Positions 1 to 29,090 of a stretch of 64,000 bases of DNA are shown here, piece by piece. Source of the stretch: Piscicola geometra (taxonomy: Eukaryota > Annelida > Clitellata > Hirudinida > Piscicolidae). The stretch lies in assembly GCA_943735955.1 (NCBI GenBank), contig OX030956.1, forward strand, positions 959,912 through 1,023,911. The letters run 5' to 3'. The notes beneath the pieces are model-generated. The model was not told where the DNA came from, made no database searches, and saw only the letters and a program-made list of their open reading frames with translations. The number at the start of each line of letters is the position of its first letter. Position 1 is the stretch's first letter. Position numbers and translations under genes: made by a program.

Positions 1-170
1 TAGCAGCCCAAATGCTATAGGCTGAAAGGGTGCATAAACACATCGGAGAGTCAAGGCCAACTCAGAAGACGTGGAAATATGTCACATCTGTACAAAAATG
101 TGAAAAATCTCCATTGGTCTAAGGAAGCCCTTCAGTTAAGTTAAAATTTGAGGATTCAAAGAGAGTCAAC

Positions 171-14928
<14,758 letters not shown>

Positions 14929-16600
14929 TCTAGCGAACTTTTTGTTTGAAAGCTTGGTAAGAGTGATTAGAATGTATCCAGAATTAGAATGATGGAGAAT
15001 CGTCTATCAGGATATATATCTTAGTAATTAATTTCTTATTTTTTTAAGTTAATTCGGTTGTCGAATGAAACAATACTTACCCATAAAATTAATAACTTTC
15101 ATTTAATTTAAATAATTTTTTATAATTAGATTTGTTTCAATTATTTTTTTTGTTTACAGTTTATTTTTTCAAATTAGACTTATGGCATTCTATTTTTTAA
15201 TTTTATTTATTTGCCAGTCTAACATAATAAAACTTGTTGAAATTATTTTGACAGAGCAGCAAACTTTTTCACTTGTTTATTTTTTTTCAAAATCTTTCTA
15301 GTCATCATTTTTTTCTAAAAAAATTTTAATCCAAGTAGCCTTTGTAGGATTATCGTTAGAAGAGTTGATGTGCAAAAAATCTAATGGTTTTTTTCATCAA
15401 GTTAAGCAATATGGAATTAAAGTTTCACAAAAACTAGGTATATCAAAGTTTATCCTAATGATTTATCAATTAGCTAAGCTTTTTTCATGACTCTGTTTTA
15501 GATTCAATTTTCCTGGAAAAGGTTTTATAAGAAAATTTAGATTCATTGATGTAGCTGATCAATTTTTAAGTACATTTTATCAATTTGATTTTTAAGCTTA
15601 TATTAAATAAATATAAACAAAATTGGAATAAATCTTTAAAACAAGAAACATCTACATTAATCAAAAATTGGAAAAATAAATTTTATAAATGTTATTTCTA
15701 TAAACTTTTATTTAAAATACTTAAAAAAACAGTTCAGTGTATTGTACTATATTACGCTTCTTGCAATTTAATTCTTTTTTTATTAACTTCTATTGATTTA
15801 ATTAAAAAACAGTAATGTTGAACTTGAATCTTTGTTTTTTTAATTCTTTTGTAGTTCTGTAGATGCAACAAGATTTTCCGAACTTGAAAGTAAGTTTATA
15901 TGATATTGTTAATATTTTTCAATTGTTTTTTCTAAAAATGTTTAAAAGTGTTTTTTAAATGTATTCAAATCATTTATAGTATGAAAATTATAACACTTGT
16001 ATAACTTATACTAAAAATTTTTATCAAAATAAATCTAAAAATCTGTCGGTGTAATGACCGAAAACATTAACACTTCGAAACACTTTCTGGGATGGGGTGG
16101 GTATCACTTTTCAACCATTAATGTTAATATCTTTTCCGACAAAATTGAAAACTTTTTTTGGAATTTTTGGAAAAATATATTTGATCAACCAGGCTCGTGT
16201 CAATAGATTTTTAAAGCATAAAAGCACCAATGATATGCAAATATGGCATGCATAATTCATATGACTTGTTTTTTTTACAAACTATTTATTCATCAAAATT
16301 CAATTTTTTTAAACAGAAAATACGAAAAAATTAAAATATATTTTTATAATTATTATTATATTAATAATAATATGAATAATATAATTATGAATAATATAAT
16401 AATTATTAATAATAATTTTTATTATTTGTATTTTTTATTATTAATTATTATTATTATTTTGTTTATATTAATAATAATTATTATTGTTATTAATTATTAA
16501 TATTACTAATTATTATTTTTATTTTGTTTTTCTTATTTATTTTATTATTATTATTATTATTTATTATTTTTCTTTCTCTAAATAATATTTTCATTATTAT
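14929..16600. other. AT-rich upstream region of the multi-CUB gene
   Basis: Contains the presumed promoter and 5'-UTR region of the minus-strand gene, including the strong donor-like GG|GTAAGTA near 15081. From about 16340 to 16600 it becomes an ATT/AAT-rich low-complexity tract that abuts the retrotransposon remnant. No gene seen. Confidence 0.5.
16340..16600. repeat. (ATT)n/(AAT)n low-complexity tract
   Basis: Degenerate ATT/AAT triplet repeats, directly upstream of the retrotransposon fragment that follows. Confidence 0.85.
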
Positions 16601-16609
16601 TTTCATTCA

Positions 16610-17540
16610 CAGGTAATGTCACGCACCAATCCAATGGACATCGAGCTTAATCATCCCGCTGCCATAAAAAGAAATCTCCAGTTGAAGACCAACTACCGAT
16701 TGAAGGCTTGATGTGCATTACAGCCAAAGTCTACAACCGCATGCTTCTCAACCGCATCCGTGAAGCCATCAACTCGCCACTCAGAAAGAATCGGGCAGGT
16801 TTCAGAACAGACCGCAGCTGCATTCAGCAGATTCATATTCTGAGGGGGATTATGGATGGGGCATACTCGCAGGACAGCCCACTTTTCACCACTTTCATTG
16901 ACTTTAAGGAAGCTTTTGAGTTAATTTGACCAACATATTATGTTTAGTATACGGCGACATTACTGGTTTCCAAAGAAAATTATCAACTCTATCACTGATC
17001 ATGATGTCAGAATGCATGAATAGTTTTTACAAAACTACAAAAGATTCTTCGCTCACCCAAGCTGAAAGATCGACATCTTTAAAAGCGCCTGCATCTTCAT
17101 TTTGTTCTATGGCTGTGAATCATGGATACTCAAGGCATCGTTATCGAAGAAGCTTGACGTTTTTGAAAGAACTTGATTTTGGATGGTGCTTGGAACCCAA
17201 AAGGTTATCGAACACATCACAAACGAGATGTTTTTACAAACGAGTCGAACAGAAGCGCATTAGCTAAATGATTCTAATACACCAATTCACATTCACTGGT
17301 CATTGTCTTCGCATGCCAGCAGATGATGGTTTCCTCCATTACTCATTCTCAAATTTGAAATGAAAAAATGAAACCGTTTTGGCAAACCAAGGATGTCAAA
17401 AATCTTATCGTATATCGATCCAGAACAGCCAACGCACGAATTCGATCAGTTGAAATCATGGGCAGTGAACAGAAAGCTGCGGAGAAGTCATTTCATCGTG
17501 TCACGGATAAAAAGGCTTCTTGACATCTTATCTGCGATCG
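16610..17540 (+). pseudogene. Non-LTR retrotransposon reverse transcriptase, internally deleted
   Basis: The first part reads KVYNRMLLNRIREAINSPLR, then AGFRTDRSCIQQI and FIDFKEAFE, corresponding to early RT motifs. After a frameshift it resumes near 17085 with FYGCESWILKASLSKKLDVF, and later FTGHCLRMPADDG, both typical of the region after the RT palm. The YADD catalytic segment is missing between them, so the copy has an internal deletion and several stops. The clade is probably RTE-like or a related YGCE(T/S)W-bearing LINE. Confidence 0.85.
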
Positions 17541-17795
17541 TTCGATGAGTATTAGTATCATCAAGATGATGATACTGATGAAAATTGTTATTTTTTTACT
17601 AATATTTTCTTTACTATGATTCTTATTAGTAGGAGTTTTAGTAATAGTAGTAGTATTTTATTTTATTAACTTTATATTATTAGGGCACAAATGTTGATAA
17701 TTAAAAAAGTATAATTAGACTAATAAAAGTTATTTTTAAAAAATTAGCTATAATTAAAAAAAATTCTTTTATTAATGGTGACTCGCACTACTTTT

Positions 17796-17905
17796 GTGGC
17801 GCATAATCCAAACGAGCTCATCAGGCTTTTAGGCTGCAAATTTTCTTTCGTGCCAATGGGCTTCTAGGGCATTGGAAGCCTTCGAAACTAAGACCTTAAC
17901 CCAAA
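17796..17905 (-). mobile_element. tRNA-SINE fragment, family 1
   Basis: The body gcgcataatccaaacgagct followed by cgtgccaatgggcttctagg matches, with changes, the bodies of the copies at 31960-32330 and 46230-46373, in the same orientation as the latter. The head is truncated. Confidence 0.6.
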
Positions 17906-20900
17906 GGATTGATATGCTGAATAAAAAAAAATTATTACAATTAAAGTGTGATAAAACATTTCAATCGAATCTTTTTATTAATGGATTTTTTAAAAAATAC
18001 AAAAAGAATTCAGTGCAAAACAAAAGTTATGAAAAAAATAACAACAAAATAAAAGCTTGTTTTGCCTTTTAGAAGATTTTTATAATACCCAAGAATGATT
18101 AAAGTTGCCGATTTACTGGTGTTTTGTTTTTCTGATCGCTTGGAGACCTCATTTTTAATAGAGTTTCCATTTTATTGCTCTGCTTTTCATTCATTTAGAA
18201 AAAATTATGTATTATAAAAGTACGTTTCAGATTTTTTAGTTTCAAAGGTTCGACTATTTAATCTTTTGAGAAATAGTTTCATTTGTTTTAATATTTCAAT
18301 ATTTTAATATTTTTATTTTAAATAAATTGTGTTAAAGTTCTTTCCATAAATTTAAAAATAATGAGTTTTTTATTCTTCTCAAAAGTGTAGAAAAAATATT
18401 CATTACCAGTTTTATTTTATTAAGCGAAAATGTAAGAAAAAAATTATTTCAACTTGAAATCTTTTTAATAATGTCCTAAAAAATGAATAATGAAATTGAT
18501 GCTTGAGTTAACGAATGATGATGACGTATAAGCAAGCATTCGTCATTCTCAGTTCATATTTCACTGAACACACTTCACGCTTCGTCTCGCTCAGCCTCCA
18601 TCCCAAAAAAAGTGAAAATCGTTGACTGAAATATTTAAGACTCAATAAAGTTTAAAAATAATTTATTTGATATCGATAAATTTATCAATTATAATTAGAT
18701 TTCTGTAATAAAAAAGAGAACAATATTCAAGAACGTTTAGTTTGCTTTTTTGAAGTAAACAGAATACGTAAGATATTAAATATAAGCTTTTGAAAATCTG
18801 AATAATCTTTTTTTAATAGCATTAAAAAAGATTATGAAATGAAAAGACAATTTATCTTTAACACGAAATGAAGTTACTAAAAGTTAGTTTTTATTTTTAA
18901 CTTTATTAAGATTTATTCAGATTGTATAAGTCTATTAAACTTTATTTTACTCTTTTTAAATAATTCTTTGAATTTGTACTTTGATTTAAAATTATTTTAA
19001 TGAATAACTTTGTTTAGAATTAATTACATTTGAACGATTATTGCTTAATCTCTTCAAGTCTTTTTATTAACAACTTAGTTTTCATAATAAACTTATTAAA
19101 ATTGTTATATTAATATTGAAGTCATAAATAGGTTTTTAAATCTTCTATCACATTAACCTTGATGGTTTACGAGAGTAAAAAACTCACCTTGTTCATAATT
19201 GACAATCTTTAAGCAAGATTTATCAGCTAATTATGCATGCCATCCCATAGTTTGTGCCTATGAGCAATAAAACATCTTCATATTATTCTAATTATTTAAA
19301 AAAAAACAATGGGTCTAGATTTTTATATCTTCAAATATTTTTAAAGAAGAATAATTCATTTTCATACAAAATTTATAATTAATTACAACACTCATCAAAG
19401 GTTTTGTGCAAGACGCCTCTTTCCAGCTTTACCCGAAGACGTTTGCTTCTGAAGCCACTTGGGATAAATACCTCACCATAAATTCTTTCTCTCTCCTGAA
19501 TTCCAAACTACTCTCATGAACCTTACAAAATATTTATTCTCTTAGTTTTAATAAAAACTTTTTTGGTTTCTGCCATTTTTAGTGTTAGTTGAGTGAAACT
19601 TTTGACTTTTAATAAAACTTTCAAAAAAGAATATTTTTTAGAAATATAGTTTTTTTAAAGATAATTTTGTTGAAATATATTTTTTTTAAAGATTATTTTG
19701 TAGATATATATATCTTTTAAAGATTATTTTGTAGAAATATATTAAATTATGAATATCAATATAGCATTCTATTCTTTTAAAATAATAGTTCAAGTTGAAA
19801 TATAAATCATGTGTTACGAAGACATTCATTATCTTAAAACTTAAAATTGAACTAGGAGATTTAAAAAGTCATGTTTTATGCATTAATCAAGTTTTTAAAG
19901 TTTTTTTATCACAAAAATTTACTACTAGTTCAAACTATCCATAAACTCTTGAACATTTTAATATAAAATATATAATTTGTACTCTTAGATTCAAGCTAGT
20001 TTTTATAACAAAAAACAAATGTTGATTAACTGATATAAATTTCCAAATTAATGTATCTGTCTTTTTCGATATGAAACAGGGTTTGCTATTGTGTGTTTCA
20101 ATTCTGTAACTCCATATCTTTTTGCACGTGCAGCATAGTATGCTTTTATAGACAATCACTAATTTTATTGCCATACGTTCTAATATTATTTCATTTGCTG
20201 TCTGGTCTTTTATCAGTCTAATGATAAACTGCCAAAACAGGCTATTTTTTTAACGTTTTTTTGGATTATGTTGCCACTTCAGTGTTTTTACATTTTATTA
20301 CAGCTCAGCGTGGGCTTTATTTGGAATCGGAAGAAAGTTGTAAGGTTTCAAATTTTAGTGATTCTATCATAACTAATGAATTTATCGAAAAAATAAAATT
20401 TCAAGTAAAAATGTTCAGATGGTTCATCCATAATTTTTTTTATACTTTTTATTTAATTAAAAGATGTTGAAAATAAATTTTGAATAGCATTATGAAACCA
20501 TTCAACCAAAATAAGACTTTTTAATTTTTACATTTTTTTACTTAAAGATTAAAATATAAAAACATAACCAAATCATCATTTAAAAATATTTTTTACTTGA
20601 AGTTGAAATAGGATGCTTTATATACTTTATTAGAAATTTATTTTTCATATCTGATTTGAAGGCGATTATTAAATTTTTATGAGTTTAACAGAAATTATTA
20701 ATCACATCAAAGGGTAAATATGTTTTAGTGAATCCCTATAAAATAAAAGTTTGGAATCAATTTATTTTTAAAAAATTGAAAATTTTAAAAAGTAATTAAG
20801 TGTATGTTTCAAACTTTACAATAGAATATTTTGAATAGGCAAAAATTATATGTATTTTTATCTATTGAATAAGTATTAAGAATCTTCTTTTTACATTTAT

Positions 20901-23900
20901 AGTTTTTAAAATTTAAAAATGCATTCTTTTGAAAATCTTCAAGAAAGTTTACAATAGCTTGTAGTTGTTATCGTTTTTTATTTTGCATGTATCATTATTT
21001 CAGCCCTGTAAGCTTTTATTAAACAATTTATTGCAAAATCCATCTTTTTTTACATTTATTGAATTAAAACTTTTAGAAGCTCAACATATAAGCATGCTAG
21101 CAAATTAAATGTAATTTTTGATGTTTTTATTTAAAGTTCAAATAAAACTTTAACAGCAGTTTTTTATCATGTTCAAAAAACATTTTGCAACTTTTGTATA
21201 TTTTTTACGATTCTATTGTTTTTAGATTACAATTTTGTATTTCAATTACTAAAGGCATTTGTAAGATTTAAAACTTTTCTGTGGCTTCTAAACTCATCAA
21301 TTTTAAAATGTAAAATTTAAAGTTTTTTTATTATTTTGTTTCCTGCTAGTTATTACAAGCTTAATTTGTTTTGTCAAATATTTACACCGTTTTTTTTATT
21401 GAAAAAAACTTCAGTTAAATCTCTTATGTTTTATATTATTTAAAGTATGAATTTAATTTTCTATTTCACTCAAGTATTTTAGCTTGAAATTGTGTATTCT
21501 TAAAATACAGATTTTAACGAACTTTAATCATAAATATAAATAATATACATATAAAATACTTTTTAATTTTAGATTTTTGAATGACAGTTTCATGTTTAAG
21601 ACCAGATTATATCTTCTTATCGTGGATTTACCACAATAAAATACTAAAAGTTTAACAAAATGTTATCAATTATAATTATAAATATTTGCTTTGATAAAAG
21701 TTTTATTTATATTTTTAAATTTAGAGATCTTTATTACACTCTGTAAATTATTTCAAATAAATAAAACTAATCCCCTACATGTCAAATGCTACTTCTCCCG
21801 CGTTTCCTTTCACATTTCAGTTTCCGCGAGCTAAATCTTTTTTCAAATATTTTTATTCAATTAATTGATTTTTTTATTTTAATCATTCGGATCCATGGAA
21901 AATTGCAATAATTATTTTTCATTGATTCTACACTGTCTAGTCGTACTATTTACATACATCGATGATAAATATTTCTCTAGCATGAGAAGCAAATTCTAAA
22001 TGTTGAAAATTCTAAATGCAGAAAACTCGATGAAAAAAACAAACGCCTTTTAACAAAACGCTAAAATAACTCAAGAGCTAATTCAATTTCAAAAAGTCAC
22101 AAGCGACAAGAAACGCAGGCGAAGCATAGGCCATACATCCTAACGTACTCTGCACAGATTAGACACATGCAAATAAAGTCAGAAAGAAACAAGACCTACA
22201 TGGCTTGCGCGATAAAAAAGTGAATTATGTGTCATCCTAAACAACCAGATACATGCTCGACTTAAAATTTGTTATTTAACAATGGCCTTGTTATGTAAAC
22301 TTTCTTGCACGAATTTATATGAAAACTGCATTTCTGTATGTTTCTCTTCTCCATTTTTTTAAAAACAATTGCAAAAAGTTCATGAAATCGAGACTAATTA
22401 GAGAGCTCTGTATTATTTGTCGGATAATTTATCTTCATTTAAGTAAAATTCAAAAACTTGTTTTTTTCCAGTTTTCTCCATTTGATTCATCCACACACAA
22501 AAAATATTTGCACAATTTAAAAATGTAACAACAATTAACACATTTTTGGTTGAGTAAAACATAAATGAAATAATTATTTTATAAAAAAAGTAAGAATATA
22601 ACTTTTATATCTCAAAAAATTAAATAAAAACTTTCACAAATTCAATTCAACTTCAAAACTCTTAATAAATGGTTTTCAATATTTTTAGATGCACATACTA
22701 ATTACTTTTACGCAAAAACATTAACACTTTGGAAAATTTTATATATCATTTCTTATTTTGATTATCTAAATATTTTTCATTGATTAAATGCTAAAATTGC
22801 AGTTTTAATTTCATAAACTAAAAAGCAAAAAAAGATTATATAGGAATTGTAAAAGCTTTCAAAAAAGCATTGTGGAAAAAATATATATAACAAATTTAAG
22901 TAGCAAATGTAAAAATAATTTTATAAATTGAAGTTTAAATACTCTTTCAAAACAATGATTTCCAAAATATATAAAAAAAGAGTAAAATCAAAAGTTTTTT
23001 AAAAATAGAAATTAGCAAATTAACGTACGTGGGACTAAATGTTAATTAGAAGACCGTTGTTGCCCCATAAATCTACTAATGCATGCGAAAGTTAGATACA
23101 GGCTTTAAACTGTCTTGCCTTCCAAGAAAAAAATTTAAAACAAGTTTAAAGTAGAGTAAATTTGTTTTGAGGTCTTTTGAACTTCATTAAAAGCATTTGA
23201 ATAAGAGCTCTAGAGGTTTCCACATGACGAAAAAGAATTTTTTAAAATAACAATTTTCTTGAAAATGTTTTTATAGTCTTTTGTTCTGAATGAATGGTGA
23301 GCGCGTTTGAAAATACCATCAAACTTTAAAACTGTTTATAAAAAGTTTCAAACAAAAAACTAAGATTTAAAGGCGCAGCGCACCACAGAGGGAATTTGGC
23401 TGGAGAGTGTTTCTAAAAAATAAAGTGACTTGTAAACTACCACTGAGCACACGAAAATACGAACTGAACATATTTAAAATAGGAAAAAACATTTTTTGAT
23501 ATTCAGTAGTTATGTTTTAAAAAAAGTTTTAGGGTGAAATTTTTTTTTCAAAGTTAAAATTCTTAGTTTGGTTTTAAAATGTAACCATATTATTAGTAGT
23601 CATAACTAAAATGAAAAGTAAAATAAAATGCATACAAAAAGTTAATTTATGATTACAAAATTTTTATTGAAATATAAATTGTAACTTTTGCGACAAAAAA
23701 GTTCCAAATGAGAACGCAAAACTTGTGATAGCAATAAATATGTAAATTTTATAAACAGTAAACTAAAAACTAGGATCATACAAAATTAATATAGGTTTAT
23801 TATATGTTTATTATGAGTATTAAATACGCTATATGTTAGTCAATTAATACGTTAGTGTTAACGAACCTACGAAATTATTCTAGTTAAAAAACATGTGTAT

Positions 23901-24050
23901 GACATTATTAATAGAACAATGAAGATAATATTGGGAAGAACGAAAAAGAGAAATGGATAAATGAACATTAAATTAGTAATTATTAAGTTTCATAAACTAA
24001 GTTTGTTTTCAAGGAAATACTAAATCGATGGTTTGAATAATTTAATAACC
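17906..24050. other. AT-rich intergenic DNA
   Basis: No supportable gene. A short higher-GC stretch (18540-18620) and another (22080-22220) are not recognised. A roughly 31-bp tandem repeat lies at 19640-19745. Open frames here are short and unsupported. Confidence 0.55.
19640..19745. repeat. 31-bp tandem repeat, about three copies
   Basis: Repeated units of the form gattattttgtagaaatata followed by a T/A run. Confidence 0.7.
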
Positions 24051-24790
24051 CTATTTCAAAAAATTTGCGCTGCAACACAGAAACTTCTTGCACCTGCATC
24101 TCTGAGCGACGAAATCTTTTGACCTAGCAGTTTTTCTCTTTCGGGAAGACTATCTTTTATAGAAAATGCTGCTTGAAAAGTGTTTTGAACACTTTTGCAA
24201 CTACAAAATGTTCTTGCATTCAATTTTATTTCCAATTCGAAGCCAGTGAAGCTTCTTGATAACAGGGCAGATGTGATCATGCTTTCTAGCACCTGTTATG
24301 AGCATAGCTGCAGTGTTAATTGTAGACTGATTTTTTTGTATACGTCATAGACAGTAGAGTAAGAAATATATTGCCCTAGTCAATTCAACTGAGAACCAAA
24401 TCCGAAACTAGTGTTTTTAGGGTCGTATTCCTAAGTTTCAAATGCTTTCTGAAAAAAATATTACGTTCTGACAAATTCGAAATAGATCTTTTGGAATTTG
24501 GACAACATTTTGACGGGATTAGAAGCAGTTAATTGGCAACCATTCCAAGCAGCAGGTTCATCAATGCGTGATGACACCCTTCCTCGCAGGTCAACTAGAT
24601 GACCTTTAATGAAATGGCTAGAACCGGGGTTTCATCAGCATACGGATGAAAAACAAGTTCACGTTTAGCTGCATTTTGTCCAAATTTCAGGTGTTCAATG
24701 AGAATAGTGAATAACCAAGAACTGAATCTTGAGAGACAGAAGAAACCGACGTGAACGGTTTTGTCCCACTACATTGGATGGCAAAACATC
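24050..24790 (-). pseudogene. CR1/L2/Jockey-like LINE reverse transcriptase, degraded
   Basis: On the minus strand near 24760-24700 the frame reads SVSQDSVLGYSLF, matching the GVPQGSVLGPLLF motif. It continues with HPYADETPVLAIS, matching the YADDT catalytic motif with Asp to Glu. Further down (24292-24056) comes LLSRSFTGFELEIKLNARTF and later GARSFCVAAQIF, matching the post-RT GERAFSVAAPKLWN pattern. Frameshifts separate these parts. A short plus-strand Lys-rich frame at 24729-24977 is not recognised. Confidence 0.85.
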
Positions 24791-24979
24791 TGTCACTAAA
24801 GTAGTCTTTAAACCATTCTACCACAGAGTCAAAAAATGTATAAGAAAATTAGGCATAAAAAGCATTAAAAGGATAACAATATTTTTTCCCAGTATTGAAA
24901 AAGGCATAAAAAGATCAGTGAAGAAAATGGTGTTTGATGTTGCGAAGTGGTTTGTTTTGCGGAAGAGCAAGCGATAAAT

Positions 24980-25850
24980 TGAAAAACCTTTTAAGAAAAA
25001 TGCAATAATATGAATTTAGATATTTCTATTTTCAAATCAGAATAAATAGTTTTTAACTTATATTTACTTTTCATTAAGTTTTTTTTAAAGTTTTTAATAC
25101 AACAGCTATCTATAAATTTTGAAAATTAAAATATACGTAGAAATTAACTTTCAATAATTTTAAATACAGCAATATGAAAATCAAAAAACTCGTTTAAATT
25201 TTTTTTTATTAGAGTGCTAGTTTTACTCCATTTTTGAATAGCGAAAATATTTAAATGTAATAAAACAAAATCCAGAATTATAAAAAAATGCTTAATGATT
25301 TTTTCAAAACTAAATGAACTCTAAGAAATTCAACTCGTGGCACTTTTCCGTCACGTGTTTATTCAAATTTAAAGGTATCATGGCATGTTTACTTCTGAGT
25401 TTGAATGAATTCCGAGTCATTCCATTGCTACACAACAAATTCTATTTGAATTTTGTGAGTATTTATGGAATTTAAAACTTAAACCACATTGACAAAACTG
25501 TATCACTTTTTCAAAATCTATAACAGATGTTTTCAAACAATTTAGTTTGTAAAAAATATATTTAAAAGTAAACAAATGAAAATGAAAATTTTCTTTAAAA
25601 AAACTTTCCAGCTTTTTTATTTTATTTTATTAAATTGATAATATAATATTTTCTCACATGCACTAACTTTGATTTTGTTTGCCAAAATGTGTTTATGGTC
25701 ATGAAACATTTAACTGAGTAGCATTTTTAGAAACAAAATAGTTTACAACAATAAACAAAACCGCTGGACCGGATTTTTTCATAATCATGCCGGAAAAAGA
25801 ATGCTTAATATTTTTTGACTAAATAAAAAACTAATTTTTGAATAATTTTG
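24980..25850. other. AT-rich intergenic DNA
   Basis: No recognisable gene or repeat. Confidence 0.5.
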
Positions 25851-25854
25851 TCAA

Positions 25855-26365
25855 CCTCAACTACATCACCATGATCATTTCTTTACCATTACAAAATGTA
25901 ATCATCACCACAGTACCAACATTCCTACTACAGCATAATCATCACCACACCATCTTCATGACCACAAAACATAATCATCATTTCTCTTAATCTTCTTGCC
26001 ACTGGTGTTGAGGCTGCGACAGGTGGTGAAGAAGAAGTCTTTGCCAACACTGGATTTGTTGTTGTTGTGGAAGATTTTTTTTTGTAGCAGCTCACCTGGT
26101 TCCCTTCGGCCATCTTAGTTTGCTGCAGCCATCTTGGTTTGCTGCAGCCATCTTGGTTTGCTGCTGCCATCTTGGTTTGCTGCAGCCATCTTGGTTTGCT
26201 TCGGCCATTTCTTGACAAACTCAAAACGATCAACATTCACACACAATACATTCTAATTAATAATATCTAATTTTTATTTAGATTTAATATTTTTAAATGT
26301 TAAAATACTATACCCAAAACCGTTCATTCTTCAGATTTATTTGAGCGGCTAACAAATAGCATACT
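25855..26365 (-). mobile_element. VNTR-bearing retroposon, copy A
   Basis: Homologous over its length to copy B (29500-30135). Shared blocks include gaagtctttgccaac, atacccaaaaccgtt and tttgagcggct. Near its 5' side it has five to six tandem 20-21-bp units; read on the minus strand each contains CAAGATGGCTGC. The open frame across the array (repeated KPRWLQQTKMAA) comes from the repeat and is not good evidence of a protein. The 3' end is truncated compared with copy B. Confidence 0.75.
26104..26215 (-). repeat. 20-21-bp tandem repeat with CAAGATGGC cores
   Basis: Five to six near-identical units of gctgcagccatcttggttt. The core on the minus strand, CAAGATGGC, matches the known YY1-type binding consensus. 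Confidence 0.9.
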
Positions 26366-26369
26366 TTTT

Positions 26370-29085
26370 TTTCATTTAGTTTAAAAATGTTTTATTCTAT
26401 TATTAAAACTTGCGAAACGATTTTTCAAATACCTTAACGAGAGTCGCAGAGTATGGAAATTTTTGAAAGTATTTCTGAGAACTACTAAGACAGTTTGAAT
26501 AGTGAACTAGAGAAGAACTGAAAAAATTATTTTTCAAAAAATGATTTCATGAATTTTCCTAATTTTCAAAAAATTGATTTTATTTTTTCCAAATTTTAAA
26601 GAATTAAAATTAAAACTGATTTAATTACCTATTTATTTTTTTATTTCATGGACAAGCTTCATTATTTTAAAAACAATCCAAAGCTGCACATTTTCAGTTA
26701 AAAAGTTAACTTTATAAAGTTTAAATATAAAAATAATTTATTTATAAATATTTATTTAGATTTTATTTCGAAAGGCTTAAATTTAAAAATTAGCAAAGAA
26801 TGGAATTTTCTTAAAATATTCGCATTGTTTGAATGCCTGCTTTTATATCGTGACTAAACGTTTAATATGCTTTTATGACTGCTGCACTTATTTCTTTCCC
26901 ATTACCGCATGCTCGCTTGGCGGTTTGCTCGGCTGTCTATTTTATGCTATTAGATGTTGAAAAAAATTCTTGTTTAAATTTATTGTTTTATCTTATTTTT
27001 AAATCCGTATTTTCGTAAACCTTTGTGAAGAAATTTAATTTTCAGATTATCCAGAAGATCGAAATCATCCGAAATATTAGTGTGAAAGTAAACATTTCAT
27101 GCTTTTCTTATCTCATCAAGATTAGATTCTTGTTGACAGTTTTATAATGCTCTAGAATTATATTAATGTTTTTACACATGACTGGCTAATAGGTATGTAA
27201 TTTAACCAAATATTTTTAGATCTAATGATCAATAGATTTTTTATCGCAAAAAAAACCGTATTAAATTTTTTGAAAAAGCACAAATAAAAATATGCCTACA
27301 AGAGTGTGATGAATTTTTATTAAAAATAGTTTCCATAGCAAAAGTTTCTTAAAATTTAAAAAAATCATGTATCTCTAAAAAATAAAATAGTTTAAAACCT
27401 TATTATTAATTTTTAATTAATAAAAAATAATAATAAAATGATTTTGTGAATATAGGATTATTTTAACCACTTAGTGAGACAAAAAGTATTTCATCGCGTG
27501 TTGAGCACAACCTAAACCGTTTCAGGTAAATGTTAACGATGATGAATAGTTTTTTAAAAAATTATTTTGATTTTTCATTTAAAATATAAACAGTTTAACA
27601 TATTTAACATAAAAAACCAAATAGTGATTCTTCTCATAGTGGTTTAACCCAAAGTGCTTAGAAAACCATTTTTTAGCCCACTAATTGTGATGAAGATTAT
27701 TTAAGAAACTTACTCACATTTTAAATGTTAATTAAATTTAAAAATTAGACAAAAGACATATTTAACACGCCATATTACGGAAAGAAATTCTATGAAAAGG
27801 CGTGACTGAATAAGGGCAATAACAGCACATTCAAATTTTAGGTACTGAAAGTTGCTCACCAATGCTTGCTTTTGCTAATTCTGAAAGGAAATGCTTTTAT
27901 TAAACTAATGAAAAACAAAAGTATTTTATTCAAAAACTAGTTTCATATAATTTTGAAAAAATATATATAATTGTACAAAAATTTTAAACTTAACGTGTAA
28001 AATTGATTGTTAAAAACTCTGAAATGTTTGAAATGAAACTTTAAAATTATATTATCAAAATAGACTAGTGAAGAAACTAGAATAAACTTTGCATTATATT
28101 GTTTCTACTATGTGAATGATATAATGAGGAAAAGGATACGCCCATCAAATGACCCCACCTGTGAGGCGTCATCAGCCATCAGTCATTATGACATATACAC
28201 AAAAGCACTTAAGATCGTAAATGAATACACGTACATATTCATTCACTAATATCAATAAATTTCAACATATTTTCTTATAACGAAAGAATTTTTTTATTAA
28301 TTATTTTATCGTATGTTTTTCAAATTATTAATTACAAACATTTATCATATAAATTAACAGTTAATTTTTTGTTCTTAATAATTCGTACATTAATCTTTTA
28401 GTATTAAGTATTGACATCATGTTTCAAACTACTCTTCATCATTTTTGCTTCTCTCCAGACTTTTTTTACTTTTTTCGTCATTTTTAATTTTGAATTGCCC
28501 CGAGACAGTCGAGTGAACTTGTCTCATGAGCTGATTAATGCAAGCACAATGCAGTCGTAAGTAATTTTTTGACTGAAATAGATGAATGAAATGAGATAAA
28601 AATGATGAGAAATGTATTTAAATTTGATACCTGATTCAGTGATAAAATATGTGACCATGGTCGAATGTGTACATGAGTGTATGAATGTATAAAAAGCTAT
28701 TCGTTTTAAGAGGTAATTTTATCAGAGCATAATAAAACTAATTTTTTTGTTTAAAAAAATTAAGTTTTTAAAAAAATTAAAAAATGGTTAGTTAATTGAA
28801 GATTAGACGGATAAGGAGGTTTGACGTTTTAACAGATAGAAATTTTGTGTAATGAAAATCTTTCTAAAACTTGATTGATGGCATTGTAAAAGATGCTTTA
28901 TGATCGATAGTTTTTAGATAACTCTGTGCTTATGTTACATTTTTTAGTTTTTTTAGTAGTGGTCAACTTAGTAAACTTTTGGAGCAATTACAAGTTTTGT
29001 ATTGTTTTTTGGAAATTATTTTTGTTCTTTTCAACTTTGGAATGTTTTACTTCATATAAAATACGGTTTATAATATAATTAATTT
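26370..29085. other. AT-rich intergenic DNA
   Basis: No supportable gene. A strong donor-like sequence (CAGTC|GTAAGTAA) near 28558 follows a higher-GC stretch beginning about 28495, which could be a first exon of a plus-strand transcript; unproven. Confidence 0.45.
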
Positions 29086-29090
29086 GAATT

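Noticed and set aside
25928..26236. 102-residue protein with repeated KPRWLQQTKMA
   Set aside because: The repeat peptide comes from the retroposon VNTR; copy B does not keep the frame.
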